Assembly: GCA_035499575.1 (NCBI GenBank)
Contig: DATJYN010000035.1
Span: 1 to 38,217 of the forward strand
DNA length: 38,217 nucleotides
Origin: RBG-16-66-20 sp035499575
GTDB taxonomy: Bacteria; Pseudomonadota; Gammaproteobacteria; Burkholderiales; SG8-39
Reading direction: 5' to 3'
The position numbers and the translations under genes are program-made. The notes beneath the pieces are model-generated. The model was not told where the DNA came from, searched no databases, and saw only the letters and a program-made list of their open reading frames with translations. Positions 22,414 to 30,318 of the stretch are shown here, piece after piece (positions within the stretch are counted from its first letter, which is position 1; every line of letters starts with the position of its first letter).

Positions 22414-22450
22414 GATTGCGGATGCGAGGGTGACGGCGGAAGGACCGGCC

Positions 22451-22921
22451 ATGAATCCACGGATTGTCGGAGGGGTTCTGCTCTGTCTGGCATGCGGCGC
22501 CCAGGCGCAGGACGCGATCAAATGCCAGGACGCGAGCGGGAAAATCGTCTACGTCGACCGGCCGTGCGAGGGTTACGGCCTGCGCGAGATCGGCCCCGTG
22601 AAGGACCGCATGACGGTTGCGCCGCCGAGTGTCCCGGGCTCTACCAACGCAGATGCTCCAGCGACGCTTCCCGATCCGAACGCAGGCGCGCAGCCCCCTG
22701 CCAAGTCCGCCCGGGAACTGGCGCGCGAGCAGGCGCTCAAGCGATGCAGGGAAGAGCGCGGCGTCGATTGCGATTCCAGGAGCGGGCTGCGGGAATACCT
22801 GCGCGAAGACCGTCCGATCACGCCGGAAGAGCAGCAAGCCGCCGGCGCCGCGCGTCACCTGCGCGAGCTTTGCGCGAAAGACCCGACCGCGCTCGCCTGC
22901 CAGGACCCGGATACGCAATAG
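22451..22921 (+). CDS. DUF4124 domain-containing exported protein
   Basis: A 156-residue protein. A signal peptide (MNPRIVGGVLLCLACGAQAQ) precedes a DUF4124-type segment, DAIKCQDASGKIVYVDRPC, with two cysteines that could form a disulfide. Then comes a flexible Pro/Ala-rich linker and a charged C-terminal part (SARELAREQALKRCREERGVDC) with further cysteines. DUF4124 proteins are common small envelope proteins of beta- and gammaproteobacteria with unknown function. The ATG at 22451 has AAGGA 6 bp upstream and yields the intact signal peptide, so the longer frame from 22385 is rejected. It lies 37 bp after the monooxygenase and may be a passenger of that operon. Confidence 0.82.
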   Translation: MNPRIVGGVLLCLACGAQAQDAIKCQDASGKIVYVDRPCEGYGLREIGPVKDRMTVAPPSVPGSTNADAPATLPDPNAGAQPPAKSARELAREQALKRCREERGVDCDSRSGLREYLREDRPITPEEQQAAGAARHLRELCAKDPTALACQDPDTQ

Positions 22922-22950
22922 CCCGCCGGTTCGACGGAAGGCCGATGGCC

Positions 22951-24681
22951 TCAGGAGCTGGTAATGACCTCCGGCGCATCCGAATAGAGCTTTTCCACCA
23001 GCGCGGCTCTGCGCTCCAGCACCGCGCGCTGATTGATGTAGCCCTTGTCGGTGATTTCGTTGCCGTCGATCTGCGGCGGCTCGGTCATGATCAGGAGTCG
23101 GCTCGGGTGGGTGGAGCTCCCGCCTTCCCTGGATAGCTCTTTCAGCGCCTGGGCTAGCTTCGCCCGCACATCAACAGCCTTCGCGGCGGGGCTGAGAAAA
23201 ACCAGGGCGCCGATTTCGCTCCGGTCGTGGCCGGTGATGACCGCGTCCTGGATCAGCGGATTGCCGGCGGCGATCAGCTTCACGCGGATCGCGCCGACGT
23301 GCACCCAGGTGCCGGTGCTGAGCTTGAAGTCCTCGGCGACGCGGCCGTCGAAGACGAGGCCCTTCTCGGGCGCCGCCGGGTCGGCGAATTTCATCGCGTC
23401 GCCGATGCAGTAGTAGCCCTCGCTATCGAATGCCGGCCTGGTCAGGTCGTCGCGCCGGTAGTAGCCCGGGGTCACATTGGGTCCCTTGACGCGCACTTCC
23501 AGCTTGCCGGCGGCAGGCACCAGCTTCAATTCGCAGCCCGGGTTGGGCAGGCCGATCACGCCGGCGCGCTCGATCGGGTAATGGACGGCGGCGGCCGAGG
23601 GCGCGGTCTCGGTCGAACCCCAGGAGGAAATCATCGACAGCGCGCCGCCTTTTTCAGCGAGCGCCAGTTTCTCCAGCCGCTCCCACAGGTTCTGCGGCAG
23701 CGCGGCGCCGGCGTAGAACACCATGTCGAGCTCGCGGAAGAAATTTTTGCGCAACTGTGCGTCGCTCTCCAGCATCGGCATCAGCAGGTCGAAGCCGCGC
23801 GGCACGTTGAAGTACATGGTCGGCGAGATTTCGCGCAGATTCTTCGCGGTGAGCTCGGCGAGACCCGGCGCCGGCTTGCCGTTGTCGATGTACAGCGTGC
23901 CGCCGTTGCGCAGGATCATGTTGAAGCAGAAGTTGCCGCCGAAGGTGTGGTTCCAGGGCAGCCAATCGACGATGGTATGCACCTGGTCTTCGAGGAACGG
24001 CCAGACCTGCGCCAGCATCTGCTGGTTGGCGCAGAGCATGCGATGCGTGTTGATGACGCCCTTCGGCATCCCGGTCGAACCCGACGTGAAGAGGATTTTT
24101 GCGACCGTGTCCGGAGTCAGGCGCGAGAACGCCACCTCCAGCGTGGATCCCGGGTTGGTTTCCAGCAGTTCGGCGACGGGCGTCGACGTGGCCCCGACTG
24201 CCGCCAGCGCTGGCGCGAATTTCTCGGCCTCGGCGGCGAATACCAGGCCCGGCTTGAGCAATTCGAAGATGTGCTTCAGCTTGACGAAATCCTTCGACAT
24301 CAGCGAGTAGGCCGGCGAGATCGGCGCTACCGGCACGCCGACATGCATCGCGCCCAGGGCCAGCAGCGCGTGGTCGACGCTGTTGTCGGAAAGGATCGCG
24401 ACCGGCTTGTCGGCGTCAAGGCCAAGGTTGAGCAGCGCCTGGCCGATGCGTCGCGCATCCGACAGCGCGTCGCGGTACGTCACTCGCCGCCAGCCCTCGC
24501 CTTTCCGTTCGGCGATGAAGGTCCGGTCCGGCGTGCGTTCGTACCAGTGCAGCAGCCAGTCGCCGACCGCGCGCGCGTAGGGCTTGAGCGGCTGCGGCGA
24601 ACGCAGCAGGGTCGCGCCGTCGGCGCGTTTCTCCAGTTGGACTTCGGCGGGCGCGTAGCGCAGCCGCGTGTGCAGGCGCAT
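22951..24681 (-). CDS. Aryl-CoA ligase, feruloyl-CoA synthase-like
   Basis: A 576-residue ANL-superfamily acyl-AMP ligase that activates a carboxylic acid to its CoA thioester with ATP. The P-loop-like A3 motif ILFTSGSTGMPKGVINTH is near residues 191-208. A4 is DWLPWNHTFGGNF, A5 is SSWGSTETAPSA, and the A7-type GYYCIGDAMKF precedes FDGRVAEDFKL. The N-terminal YARAVGDWLLHWYERTPDRTF and the motif LPWNHTFGGN are what I associate with feruloyl-CoA synthases. No enoyl-CoA hydratase/lyase (Ech) gene is nearby, so the ferulate route would be incomplete here and the substrate may be another aromatic acid. The ATG has GGAGG 8 bp upstream. It is the third gene of a minus-strand operon. Confidence 0.85.
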   Translation of the reverse strand: MRLHTRLRYAPAEVQLEKRADGATLLRSPQPLKPYARAVGDWLLHWYERTPDRTFIAERKGEGWRRVTYRDALSDARRIGQALLNLGLDADKPVAILSDNSVDHALLALGAMHVGVPVAPISPAYSLMSKDFVKLKHIFELLKPGLVFAAEAEKFAPALAAVGATSTPVAELLETNPGSTLEVAFSRLTPDTVAKILFTSGSTGMPKGVINTHRMLCANQQMLAQVWPFLEDQVHTIVDWLPWNHTFGGNFCFNMILRNGGTLYIDNGKPAPGLAELTAKNLREISPTMYFNVPRGFDLLMPMLESDAQLRKNFFRELDMVFYAGAALPQNLWERLEKLALAEKGGALSMISSWGSTETAPSAAAVHYPIERAGVIGLPNPGCELKLVPAAGKLEVRVKGPNVTPGYYRRDDLTRPAFDSEGYYCIGDAMKFADPAAPEKGLVFDGRVAEDFKLSTGTWVHVGAIRVKLIAAGNPLIQDAVITGHDRSEIGALVFLSPAAKAVDVRAKLAQALKELSREGGSSTHPSRLLIMTEPPQIDGNEITDKGYINQRAVLERRAALVEKLYSDAPEVITSS

Positions 24682-24695
24682 GGAAACATCCTCCA

Positions 24696-24715
24696 GCCCG
24701 CAATTTTATCCGGGC
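24696..24715 (-). other. Small hairpin between the MTHFR-like and ligase genes
   Basis: Arms GCCCG and CGGGC flank a ten-base AT-rich loop, immediately after the stop codon of the reductase gene and just before the GGAGG of the ligase gene. With a short stem and no T-tract it is not a convincing terminator. It could influence translation of the ligase, but it may equally be chance. Confidence 0.25.
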
Positions 24716-25573
24716 CTAGCGGCTCAGCTGCCGGTTGATCCAGTTCGCGGAATCCGTAACGCCGCCGAAGGTGAACAGGTGGATGCCGACCACGTTGCAG
24801 TCGGCATGCACGCTGCAGTAATGGGCGAGGGAGGCGAGTTGGTCCGCCGGGTCGGTATGGGTCACGAGGCGAACCGCGTCCATGCCCTGGGTTCGCAGCG
24901 CCCTCAATGAGGCACTGACTCCGCAGCGCTGCGCGAAGCGCAGCAGCGATATCGGGTCGGTCGGGCCGGCAAGGCCCACATAGATGGGAACTCCAGGCGC
25001 GCTGCGCGCCATCCTGGCGCAATACTCGATGATGCGCGACGGCGCGAAGGAGAATTGAGTGACGATGTAGGCTCCCATGCCATGCGCCGCAGCGAGCGAT
25101 AGTTTTTCCGCGAACGCGCGTTCCAGGTCGGCGGCCGAAATGCGCGGGTGGCCTTCCGGGTAGCCGGGCAGCCCGACTTCACGCAGTCCGCAACCGGTGA
25201 GCAGGTCTTCGCGCAGCAGCGACGCGCCGTCGGCGTAAGGGCCCGCCGCTCCGGGCTCGTCGCCGCCGAGGATCAGCGCCTTGCGCACGCCGGCATCGCC
25301 TACTGCGCGCGTGAGATAGGCCTGTAGTTCGGCGCGGTCGCGGATCCTGCGCGCGGCAATGTGCGGCACCGGCTCTAGGCCCGCCTCGCGCACCGCGACC
25401 AGCGTCGGCAGCGTGTCCAGCAGGCGATGGCGCGGCAGGTGGTTGATATACACCGGTGTGCCGGCCGGCAGCAGCGCGGCGATCGCGCGCGCATCCTGCG
25501 GCCGGTGCGCGCCCATTTCCAGCGAGCCGCCCGAGACGAGTTCGGCGGCGATGCCCGCCGCCTGCGCGCTCAT
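24716..25573 (-). CDS. Methylenetetrahydrofolate reductase family protein
   Basis: A 285-residue FAD TIM-barrel protein of the MTHFR superfamily, which interconverts 5,10-methylene- and 5-methyl-tetrahydrofolate. Motifs include GTPVYINHLPRHRLLDTLP, GLEPVPHIAARRIRD, KALILGGDEPG, GLPGYPEGHPRI and AAHGMGAYIVTQFSF, following the HIAAR, L-x-x-G-D, G-Y-P-E-G-H-P and T-Q-F-x-F order of the family. The start is taken as ATG 25573 with AGGG 8 bp upstream. An in-frame ATG at 25618 would add 15 residues and overlap the upstream gene by 26 bp. This is the short divergent MTHFR type often linked to C1 or demethylation pathways, not obviously the biosynthetic MetF. It lies between a methyltransferase-like gene and an aryl-CoA ligase. 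Confidence 0.82.
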   Translation of the reverse strand: MSAQAAGIAAELVSGGSLEMGAHRPQDARAIAALLPAGTPVYINHLPRHRLLDTLPTLVAVREAGLEPVPHIAARRIRDRAELQAYLTRAVGDAGVRKALILGGDEPGAAGPYADGASLLREDLLTGCGLREVGLPGYPEGHPRISAADLERAFAEKLSLAAAHGMGAYIVTQFSFAPSRIIEYCARMARSAPGVPIYVGLAGPTDPISLLRFAQRCGVSASLRALRTQGMDAVRLVTHTDPADQLASLAHYCSVHADCNVVGIHLFTFGGVTDSANWINRQLSR

Positions 25574-25592
25574 GCGCCGCCCTGAGGGGATA

Positions 25593-27020
25593 TCAGCTGC
25601 GTTTTCTAGAGACGACATAGGATTCATCCAGGAACCAGAGTCCGCCGTGCTGCTGCAGCACTTCGCGCGTGGCGTCGAGGTATTTGCGCTCGCCGACCAC
25701 GCGTGCCAGGCGCTCGTCGTCGATCTGCGCGACGTAGACCGCTGCGTTCCAGGCCGCGAACAGCGTCGAGGTGCCGATGCTGTCGGCGATCTCGGTGGGC
25801 AGCGTATGCATGGCATAGCGGAACACGGCGCGCGCGTCCGCATAGGCATTGAAGTTGTAGTGGCGCGCCTCCTTGCCGAGTTCGCCGCGCACCGCCCGCA
25901 ACAGGTCGTGGCGGCCCGTTGCGAAGGGGTTATCCCCGGGCCAGATCTTGCGCACGATCTCCAGGCCTGGATCGCGGCCGCAGGAATGGATGCCGAGCAG
26001 GCGCCCGCCAGGCCCGAGCGCCCGCGCGAGCGGCCCGATCACCTTGCTCGCCTTGAATTCGACGGGGACGCGCGCGCGGTAGGGCTGCGAGGCGATCACC
26101 AGGTCGTAGTCGGCGCGCGCCTTGCCCTGTTTCGGGATCGCCTCGTCCAGCATGAAGCGGAAGTCTTCCCGGTAGAGCACCAGCGCGACCGGGCGTTCGT
26201 AGATTGGGTTGCCGGTCTTCGCGCTGTGGCGCGCCTGCCAGTTCTTCGCCAGGAAAGGCTCCAGCCCGGCGATCTGCTCGCTGAACTCGTGGGCGGTGGT
26301 GCCGGCGAGCGCCACCTCCTGCCAGACCAGCGAGGTGGCCGCGGTCAGCGCCTTCGGCGCGAGCCACGGCGCTTCCGTGTAGTACATGTTGGTCACGACC
26401 ATCACCGTCGCAGGGTGCTCGTAGAAGCGGTCCGGCATCTTGTCGAGCGACAGGCGTACGTCCTCGAGGCTGATTTCCTTGCCGACGAAGTAGAACGGCC
26501 GCGTCGGGAAGCGCCGGTGCATTTCGCGCATCACGCGCGTCAGCACCGTGCCGTCGCCCATGCCGGCGTCGAACACGCGGATCGCGGGCGGGCGCGGGTG
26601 GATGTGCGCGAGTTCCATGCCGACGCGCTGCGCCACCACTTCCTTCTCGCCGCAGGTGTTGACGAACAGCAGGTACTTCTGCCGGTTGTCGAAGAAGCGG
26701 AAGTTGCGGGAGGGAGCGCCATCGCGCGATTGCGGGGCGCCGATGCCTGGCGGAGCGCCATCCGCGGGGCGAGGGGCGACGCGGATCAGCGGGCGCAGTT
26801 CGGGCGGCGCAGATGGGGCGCTCGCGCCGTGGCGCTCGAGAAAGCTGCTGACGCGCTCCAAGGTCTCGGGCGTGATGCGCGCTCCGTCGCGCAGGCGGGC
26901 GACGAACTTGCCGTCGTTGACCGCGCGCCGGCCGAAAGTCGACTCCGCGATGCCGTTGCGGCGGCAGAAATCCGAGATGCTGTCGAGCAGGGTGCCGCCC
27001 CGTTCAGCGATCGCTTCCAT
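25593..27020 (-). CDS. HTH-like N-terminus fused to class I SAM methyltransferase-like domain
   Basis: A 475-residue protein I recognise only in part. Residues about 10-65 (LLDSISDFCRRNGIAESTFGRRAVNDGKFVARL then ITPETLERVSSFL) look like a small helix-turn-helix module: helix, turn with STFGRRAVNDG, second helix. A Pro/Ala-rich linker follows. Residues from about 140 show a motif I-like glycine loop, IRVFDAGMGDGTVLTRVMRE, then FYFVGKEISLEDV. A later DLVIASQPYRARV resembles motif IV, and GPGGRLLGIHSCGRDPGLEIV resembles a later methyltransferase strand. The ATG has AGGAGG 8 bp upstream. It is first gene of the operon with the MTHFR-like and aryl-CoA ligase genes. A methyltransferase is inferred from motif I; the substrate is unknown. 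Confidence 0.65.
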   Translation of the reverse strand: MEAIAERGGTLLDSISDFCRRNGIAESTFGRRAVNDGKFVARLRDGARITPETLERVSSFLERHGASAPSAPPELRPLIRVAPRPADGAPPGIGAPQSRDGAPSRNFRFFDNRQKYLLFVNTCGEKEVVAQRVGMELAHIHPRPPAIRVFDAGMGDGTVLTRVMREMHRRFPTRPFYFVGKEISLEDVRLSLDKMPDRFYEHPATVMVVTNMYYTEAPWLAPKALTAATSLVWQEVALAGTTAHEFSEQIAGLEPFLAKNWQARHSAKTGNPIYERPVALVLYREDFRFMLDEAIPKQGKARADYDLVIASQPYRARVPVEFKASKVIGPLARALGPGGRLLGIHSCGRDPGLEIVRKIWPGDNPFATGRHDLLRAVRGELGKEARHYNFNAYADARAVFRYAMHTLPTEIADSIGTSTLFAAWNAAVYVAQIDDERLARVVGERKYLDATREVLQQHGGLWFLDESYVVSRKRS

Positions 27021-27094
27021 GCGGCCTGCCTCCTCACGCCGACACTACGACCGGGATGGTGGGAATGCAACCACAAGCGGCGACAAATTATGGA

Positions 27095-27108
27095 TGGGCA
27101 ATTGCCCA
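27095..27108. promoter_or_regulatory. Perfect 14-bp palindrome in a divergent AT-rich gap
   Basis: TGGGCAATTGCCCA is a perfect inverted repeat centred between the methyltransferase-like gene (75 bp away) and the small basic protein gene (75 bp away). The surrounding 27080-27140 is the most AT-rich non-coding stretch of the window. Symmetric placement and even arms suggest a dimeric regulator operator serving both directions. The HTH-containing neighbour is one candidate regulator, by inference only. Confidence 0.4.
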
Positions 27109-27183
27109 CATCTAATAATCAACAAGTTACTGGTGCAATTTCCAGGAAGCTCGCGGCGCTTTCATACAAGGTAGACTCCCGCC

Positions 27184-27336
27184 ATGAGAGAACGAAAGAC
27201 CTACCCAAACATCAGCGACGAGGAATTGGACAGGCGCGCCGAAGAAGCGCTCAAGCGGATGCTGAACGCCCCGCCCGTGCAGCCGAAAGTCCAGAAGCCC
27301 CACCAGCAGAGACATCGGAAGAAAAACCGGCGCTAG
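27184..27336 (+). CDS. Small basic hypothetical protein (50 residues)
   Basis: The open frame begins ATG at 27184 and ends TAG at 27336. It encodes an acidic helical start (TYPNISDEELDRRAEEALKRML), a short Pro-rich stretch and a very basic end (HQQRHRKKNRR). I do not recognise the family. Support comes from the amphipathic helix and the location in the gap before the dehydratase, which starts 13 bp later. A TAGACT box sits 6 bp before the ATG and the only ribosome-binding-like AAGG is 12 bp away, so translation signals are weak. The basic tail could bind nucleic acid. It may also be a chance frame in the dehydratase leader. Confidence 0.5.
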   Translation: MRERKTYPNISDEELDRRAEEALKRMLNAPPVQPKVQKPHQQRHRKKNRR

Positions 27337-27349
27337 CCGGCATTTCTCC

Positions 27350-29053
27350 ATGGCGCAGGAAACGAAGCGGGGCCTTGCCCGGGGCCTGACCAATTACGGG
27401 GACCCGGCTTTCTCGCTCTACCTGCGGCGCTCGTTCGCCAAGAGCATGGGCTACTCGGGCGAAATGCTGGCGCGCCCGGTGGTCGGCATTGCCGATTCCA
27501 AGAGCGGCTTCAACAACTGCCATCGCCATTTCCCCGAACTGATCGAAGCGGTCAAGCGCGGCGTGATCGCGGCGGGCGGCCTGCCGATCGACTTCCCCAC
27601 GGTGTCGCTCGGTGAAGTGTTCCTCAGCCCGACCTCGATGATGTTCCGCAACCTGATGTCGATCGACGTCGAGGAAATGGTGCGCGCGCAGCCGATGGAC
27701 GCCGTGGTGCTGGTCGGCGGCTGCGACAAGACGGTGCCCGCGCAGCTGATGGGCGCGGCGAGCGCCAACGTGCCGGCGATCCAGCTGCTCGCCGGACCGA
27801 TGATGCCGACCTCTTACCGCGGCGAGCGCCTGGGCGCCTGCACCGATTGCCGCCGCTTCTGGGCGATGCATCGCGCCGGCAAAGTGGACGCGCAGGGCAT
27901 TGCCGATGTCGAAGGCAACCTGGCCACGACCGCGGGCACCTGCGCGGTGATGGGCACGGCCTCGACCATGGCCTCGATCGCCGAAGCGCTCGGCATGGCG
28001 CTGCCCGGCAGCGCGGCGATTCCGGCGGTGCATGCCGACCGGCTGCGCGCCGCGGAAGCGAGCGGCCGGCGCGCGGTGGAACTGGCCGCGAAGCCGATCC
28101 GCCCTTCCCAGGTGATCACGGAAAAATCCATCGAGAATGCGCTGCGCGTGCTGCTCGCAATCGGCGGCTCCACCAACGCCATCGTGCACCTCACAGCCAT
28201 TGCCGGACGCGTCGGCGTGAAAATCGATCTCAACCGGCTGAACCAGCTCTCCGATACCACCCCGGTGCTGGTGGACCTCAAGCCCACCGGCCAGCACTAC
28301 ATGTCGGACCTCTACGCCGCCGGCGGCATCGGCGCAGTGCTGCGCGAGCTCAAGCCGCTGCTGCATCTGGACTGCATGACGGTGGCCGGCGAGACGCTCG
28401 GCGAGCGCCTCGCGCACGAGGAAGGCGCCTGGGTCGACCGCGCGGTGGTGCGTCCGTTCGCCGATCCGCTGGCGAAAGAGGGCGGCCTGGTATCGCTGTT
28501 CGGCTCGCTCGCGCCCAACGGCGCGATCCTCAAGCGCTCGGCGGCGGATCCGCGACTTTTCGAGCGCGAAGGCCGCGCGGTGGTGTTCAGTTCGCTCGAC
28601 GACCTCGCCGCGCGCGTCGACGACCCGGCGCTGGATGTCAACGCGGACGATTTCATGGTGCTGCAGAACGCCGGGCCGAAGTCGGGCTATGCGATGCCCG
28701 AGGCGGGCTACCTGCCGATCCCGCAGAAGCTCGCGCGCGCGGGCGTGAAGGACATGGTGCGCATCTCGGATGCGCGCATGAGCGGCACCGCCTACGGCAC
28801 CATCGTGCTGCACGTTTCGCCCGAGGCCGCAACCGGGGGGCCGCTTGCGCTGGTGCGCAACGGCGACCACATCAGGCTTTCGGTGAAGGAACGGAAAATC
28901 GAGCTGCTGGTGTCCGCGGACGAGCTGGCGAAGAGGAAGCAAGCCTGGCAGGCGCCGGTCGCGCCGCCCGCACGGGGTTACGCCAAGCTGTACATGGACC
29001 ACGTGCTCCAGGCCGAGCACGGCTGCGACTTCGATTTCCTCAGGAAAGCCTGA
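27350..29053 (+). CDS. IlvD/Edd family dehydratase (sugar-acid dehydratase type)
   Basis: A 567-residue iron-sulfur dehydratase that removes water from a 2,3-dihydroxy acid to give a 2-keto-3-deoxy acid. Cluster cysteines are visible at 57 (SGFNNCHRHF), 125 (VGGCDKTVPA) and 198 (TTAGTCAVMGTASTM), matching the spacing of pentonate dehydratases of the family. Further motifs are FRNLMSIDVEEM, ACTDCRRFW, IGGSTNAIVHLTAIAGR and RISDARMSGTAYGT. Length near 570-590 and the CTDCRRFW segment favour a sugar-acid dehydratase (arabinonate, xylonate or galactonate type) over biosynthetic IlvD. Substrate is not decidable. No other sugar-acid genes are adjacent, though glycerate kinase at 2450-3724 could serve such a pathway. 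It converges on the proline-rich gene. Confidence 0.88.
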   Translation: MAQETKRGLARGLTNYGDPAFSLYLRRSFAKSMGYSGEMLARPVVGIADSKSGFNNCHRHFPELIEAVKRGVIAAGGLPIDFPTVSLGEVFLSPTSMMFRNLMSIDVEEMVRAQPMDAVVLVGGCDKTVPAQLMGAASANVPAIQLLAGPMMPTSYRGERLGACTDCRRFWAMHRAGKVDAQGIADVEGNLATTAGTCAVMGTASTMASIAEALGMALPGSAAIPAVHADRLRAAEASGRRAVELAAKPIRPSQVITEKSIENALRVLLAIGGSTNAIVHLTAIAGRVGVKIDLNRLNQLSDTTPVLVDLKPTGQHYMSDLYAAGGIGAVLRELKPLLHLDCMTVAGETLGERLAHEEGAWVDRAVVRPFADPLAKEGGLVSLFGSLAPNGAILKRSAADPRLFEREGRAVVFSSLDDLAARVDDPALDVNADDFMVLQNAGPKSGYAMPEAGYLPIPQKLARAGVKDMVRISDARMSGTAYGTIVLHVSPEAATGGPLALVRNGDHIRLSVKERKIELLVSADELAKRKQAWQAPVAPPARGYAKLYMDHVLQAEHGCDFDFLRKA

Positions 29054-29077
29054 GCACCGCGACGCAGGCGCGGCCGG

Positions 29078-30301
29078 CTATTTCGCGTAGTCGTACTTCA
29101 GCGCGAACGCGCCCTCGCTGTCGATCGAAAGCCGCGCCGACTTCCAGCGCTGCTGGTCCACGGGCAGGGCCGCCGTCATGCTGGTGATGCGGCGCGTGAT
29201 TTCCTGCGCGTTGCAGGGCACCAGTTCCTCGCTGTCTTCCTCGCGGAACGAGGTCGTGTAGTAGAACTTCGCCGTGACGGCGGTCTCGGTGTGGTTGACG
29301 ACCACCCAGGTCTTCTTCCAGTCGGCTGGCAGGCCGGGCGCCAGGCAGGTAAAAATCTGTTCCACCACTTTTGGATCTACCTTGGAGGCCGTTGACGGCG
29401 CCGCCGCGGGCGCAATCGCGGCAACTTCATGTTTTTCAGGCGCCGGCTTGGCGACAGGGGCCGGCGGAGTCGGAGGCGGTGCTGGCGTCGCTACGGGTAG
29501 AGGGGTCGGCGCAGCAGGCGCAGGCGCGGGCGTCGGCGCGGCAACGGGAATGGGCGTCGGCGCGGGTGCAGGAATGGGCGCGGCAACCGGTGGGGGCGGC
29601 GGTGCAGGAGCAATGATCGGTACCGCGACCGGCTCCGGCTGAGGAGCCACCGGATTGGCAATTGACGGAGGCGTTGGGACAACTGCCGGCGGCGGCGCTG
29701 CAATCGGCACCGGAGGCGGTGCGGGTGCAGGCGCTGCGATCGGCGGCGGTGCTGGAGGTGGCGGCGGCACAGGAGCCGCGACTGGTGGAGGCGCAGGAGG
29801 CGGTGCGGGCACAGGCACGGCGACCGGCGCTGGCGCCGGAGGAGGCGGAGGAATCGGCGTCGCTATCGGTGGAGGCGCCGGTGGCGGTGGCGGAACAGGT
29901 GTGGCGACCGGCGGAGGTGCTGGAGGCGGCGGAGGCGCAGGCGCAGCGACCGGCGGAAGCGCTGGAGGCGGCGAAGGCGCGGGCGCAACGACCGGCGCGG
30001 GCGCAGGAGTTGTCGCGTCAGGCGCCGGCTTCGCTTCGGGGGCCGCAGACGCCGGCGGGGGCGGAGACGGCGGCGCACCCAGCGGCGGCACTGGCGGGCC
30101 GTAGATCATCATGCTGGGATTCGGCGGCGGCTGGTCCTCTCCCGCGCTACCGGCTTTCGCGCCGCTTTCCGTGTCGGGAATCGGCTCCGTGCGCGACGGC
30201 AGGTGCTTGCGTTGGGCTTCCGCAGCCACGCAAAAAAACGCTGAAACCGCCAATGCAACTACTGCGCGCTTCAGAAACCCGCGCGCTCCGCCATCAAGCA
30301 C
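29078..30301 (-). CDS. Exported proline/alanine-rich protein with C-terminal globular domain
   Basis: A 407-residue protein. A signal peptide at about 7-30 (FLKRAVVALAVSAFFCVAAEAQ) is followed by a long Pro/Ala/Val linker from about residue 55 to 290. Within it, residues 109-192 are six 14-residue repeats of the type PPPPPAPPPVATPV. The last 100 residues form a normal-composition domain (VDPKVVEQIFTCLAPGLPADWKKTWVVV to the end) with two cysteines at 319 and 363 that may pair. I do not recognise that domain. The start is GTG at 30301 with AGGA 7 bp upstream, 17 bp after the sorB stop, implying co-transcription with sorAB. The linker could span the periplasm or reach through the wall, as in TonB-like proteins. 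Confidence 0.75.
   Translation of the reverse strand: MLDGGARGFLKRAVVALAVSAFFCVAAEAQRKHLPSRTEPIPDTESGAKAGSAGEDQPPPNPSMMIYGPPVPPLGAPPSPPPPASAAPEAKPAPDATTPAPAPVVAPAPSPPPALPPVAAPAPPPPPAPPPVATPVPPPPPAPPPIATPIPPPPPAPAPVAVPVPAPPPAPPPVAAPVPPPPPAPPPIAAPAPAPPPVPIAAPPPAVVPTPPSIANPVAPQPEPVAVPIIAPAPPPPPVAAPIPAPAPTPIPVAAPTPAPAPAAPTPLPVATPAPPPTPPAPVAKPAPEKHEVAAIAPAAAPSTASKVDPKVVEQIFTCLAPGLPADWKKTWVVVNHTETAVTAKFYYTTSFREEDSEELVPCNAQEITRRITSMTAALPVDQQRWKSARLSIDSEGAFALKYDYAK
29726..29977. repeat. Six tandem 42-bp coding repeats (Pro-rich linker)
   Basis: Six in-frame units of 42 bp encode 14-residue blocks ending V-A-A/T/V-P-V/A/I. The units differ from one another by a few residues, with PA or PS replacing PP at the start of two of them. 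Further degenerate Pro/Ala blocks continue on both sides. Such repeats are prone to copy-number change by slippage, so linker length may vary between strains. Confidence 0.75.
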
Positions 30302-30318
30302 GGCGCAATCCTGGCGAA

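Noticed and set aside
22939..22951. Hairpin AGGCC/GGCCT between convergent DUF4124 and ligase genes as a terminator
   Set aside because: Five-bp stem, three-base loop and no T-tract; too weak to call.
29655..30104. Long Gly-rich open frame on the plus strand opposite the proline-rich gene
   Set aside because: Pro codons (CCN) read as GGN on the other strand, so the Gly-rich frame is the mirror of the Pro-rich repeats. The minus frame has a signal peptide and a normal C-terminal domain.
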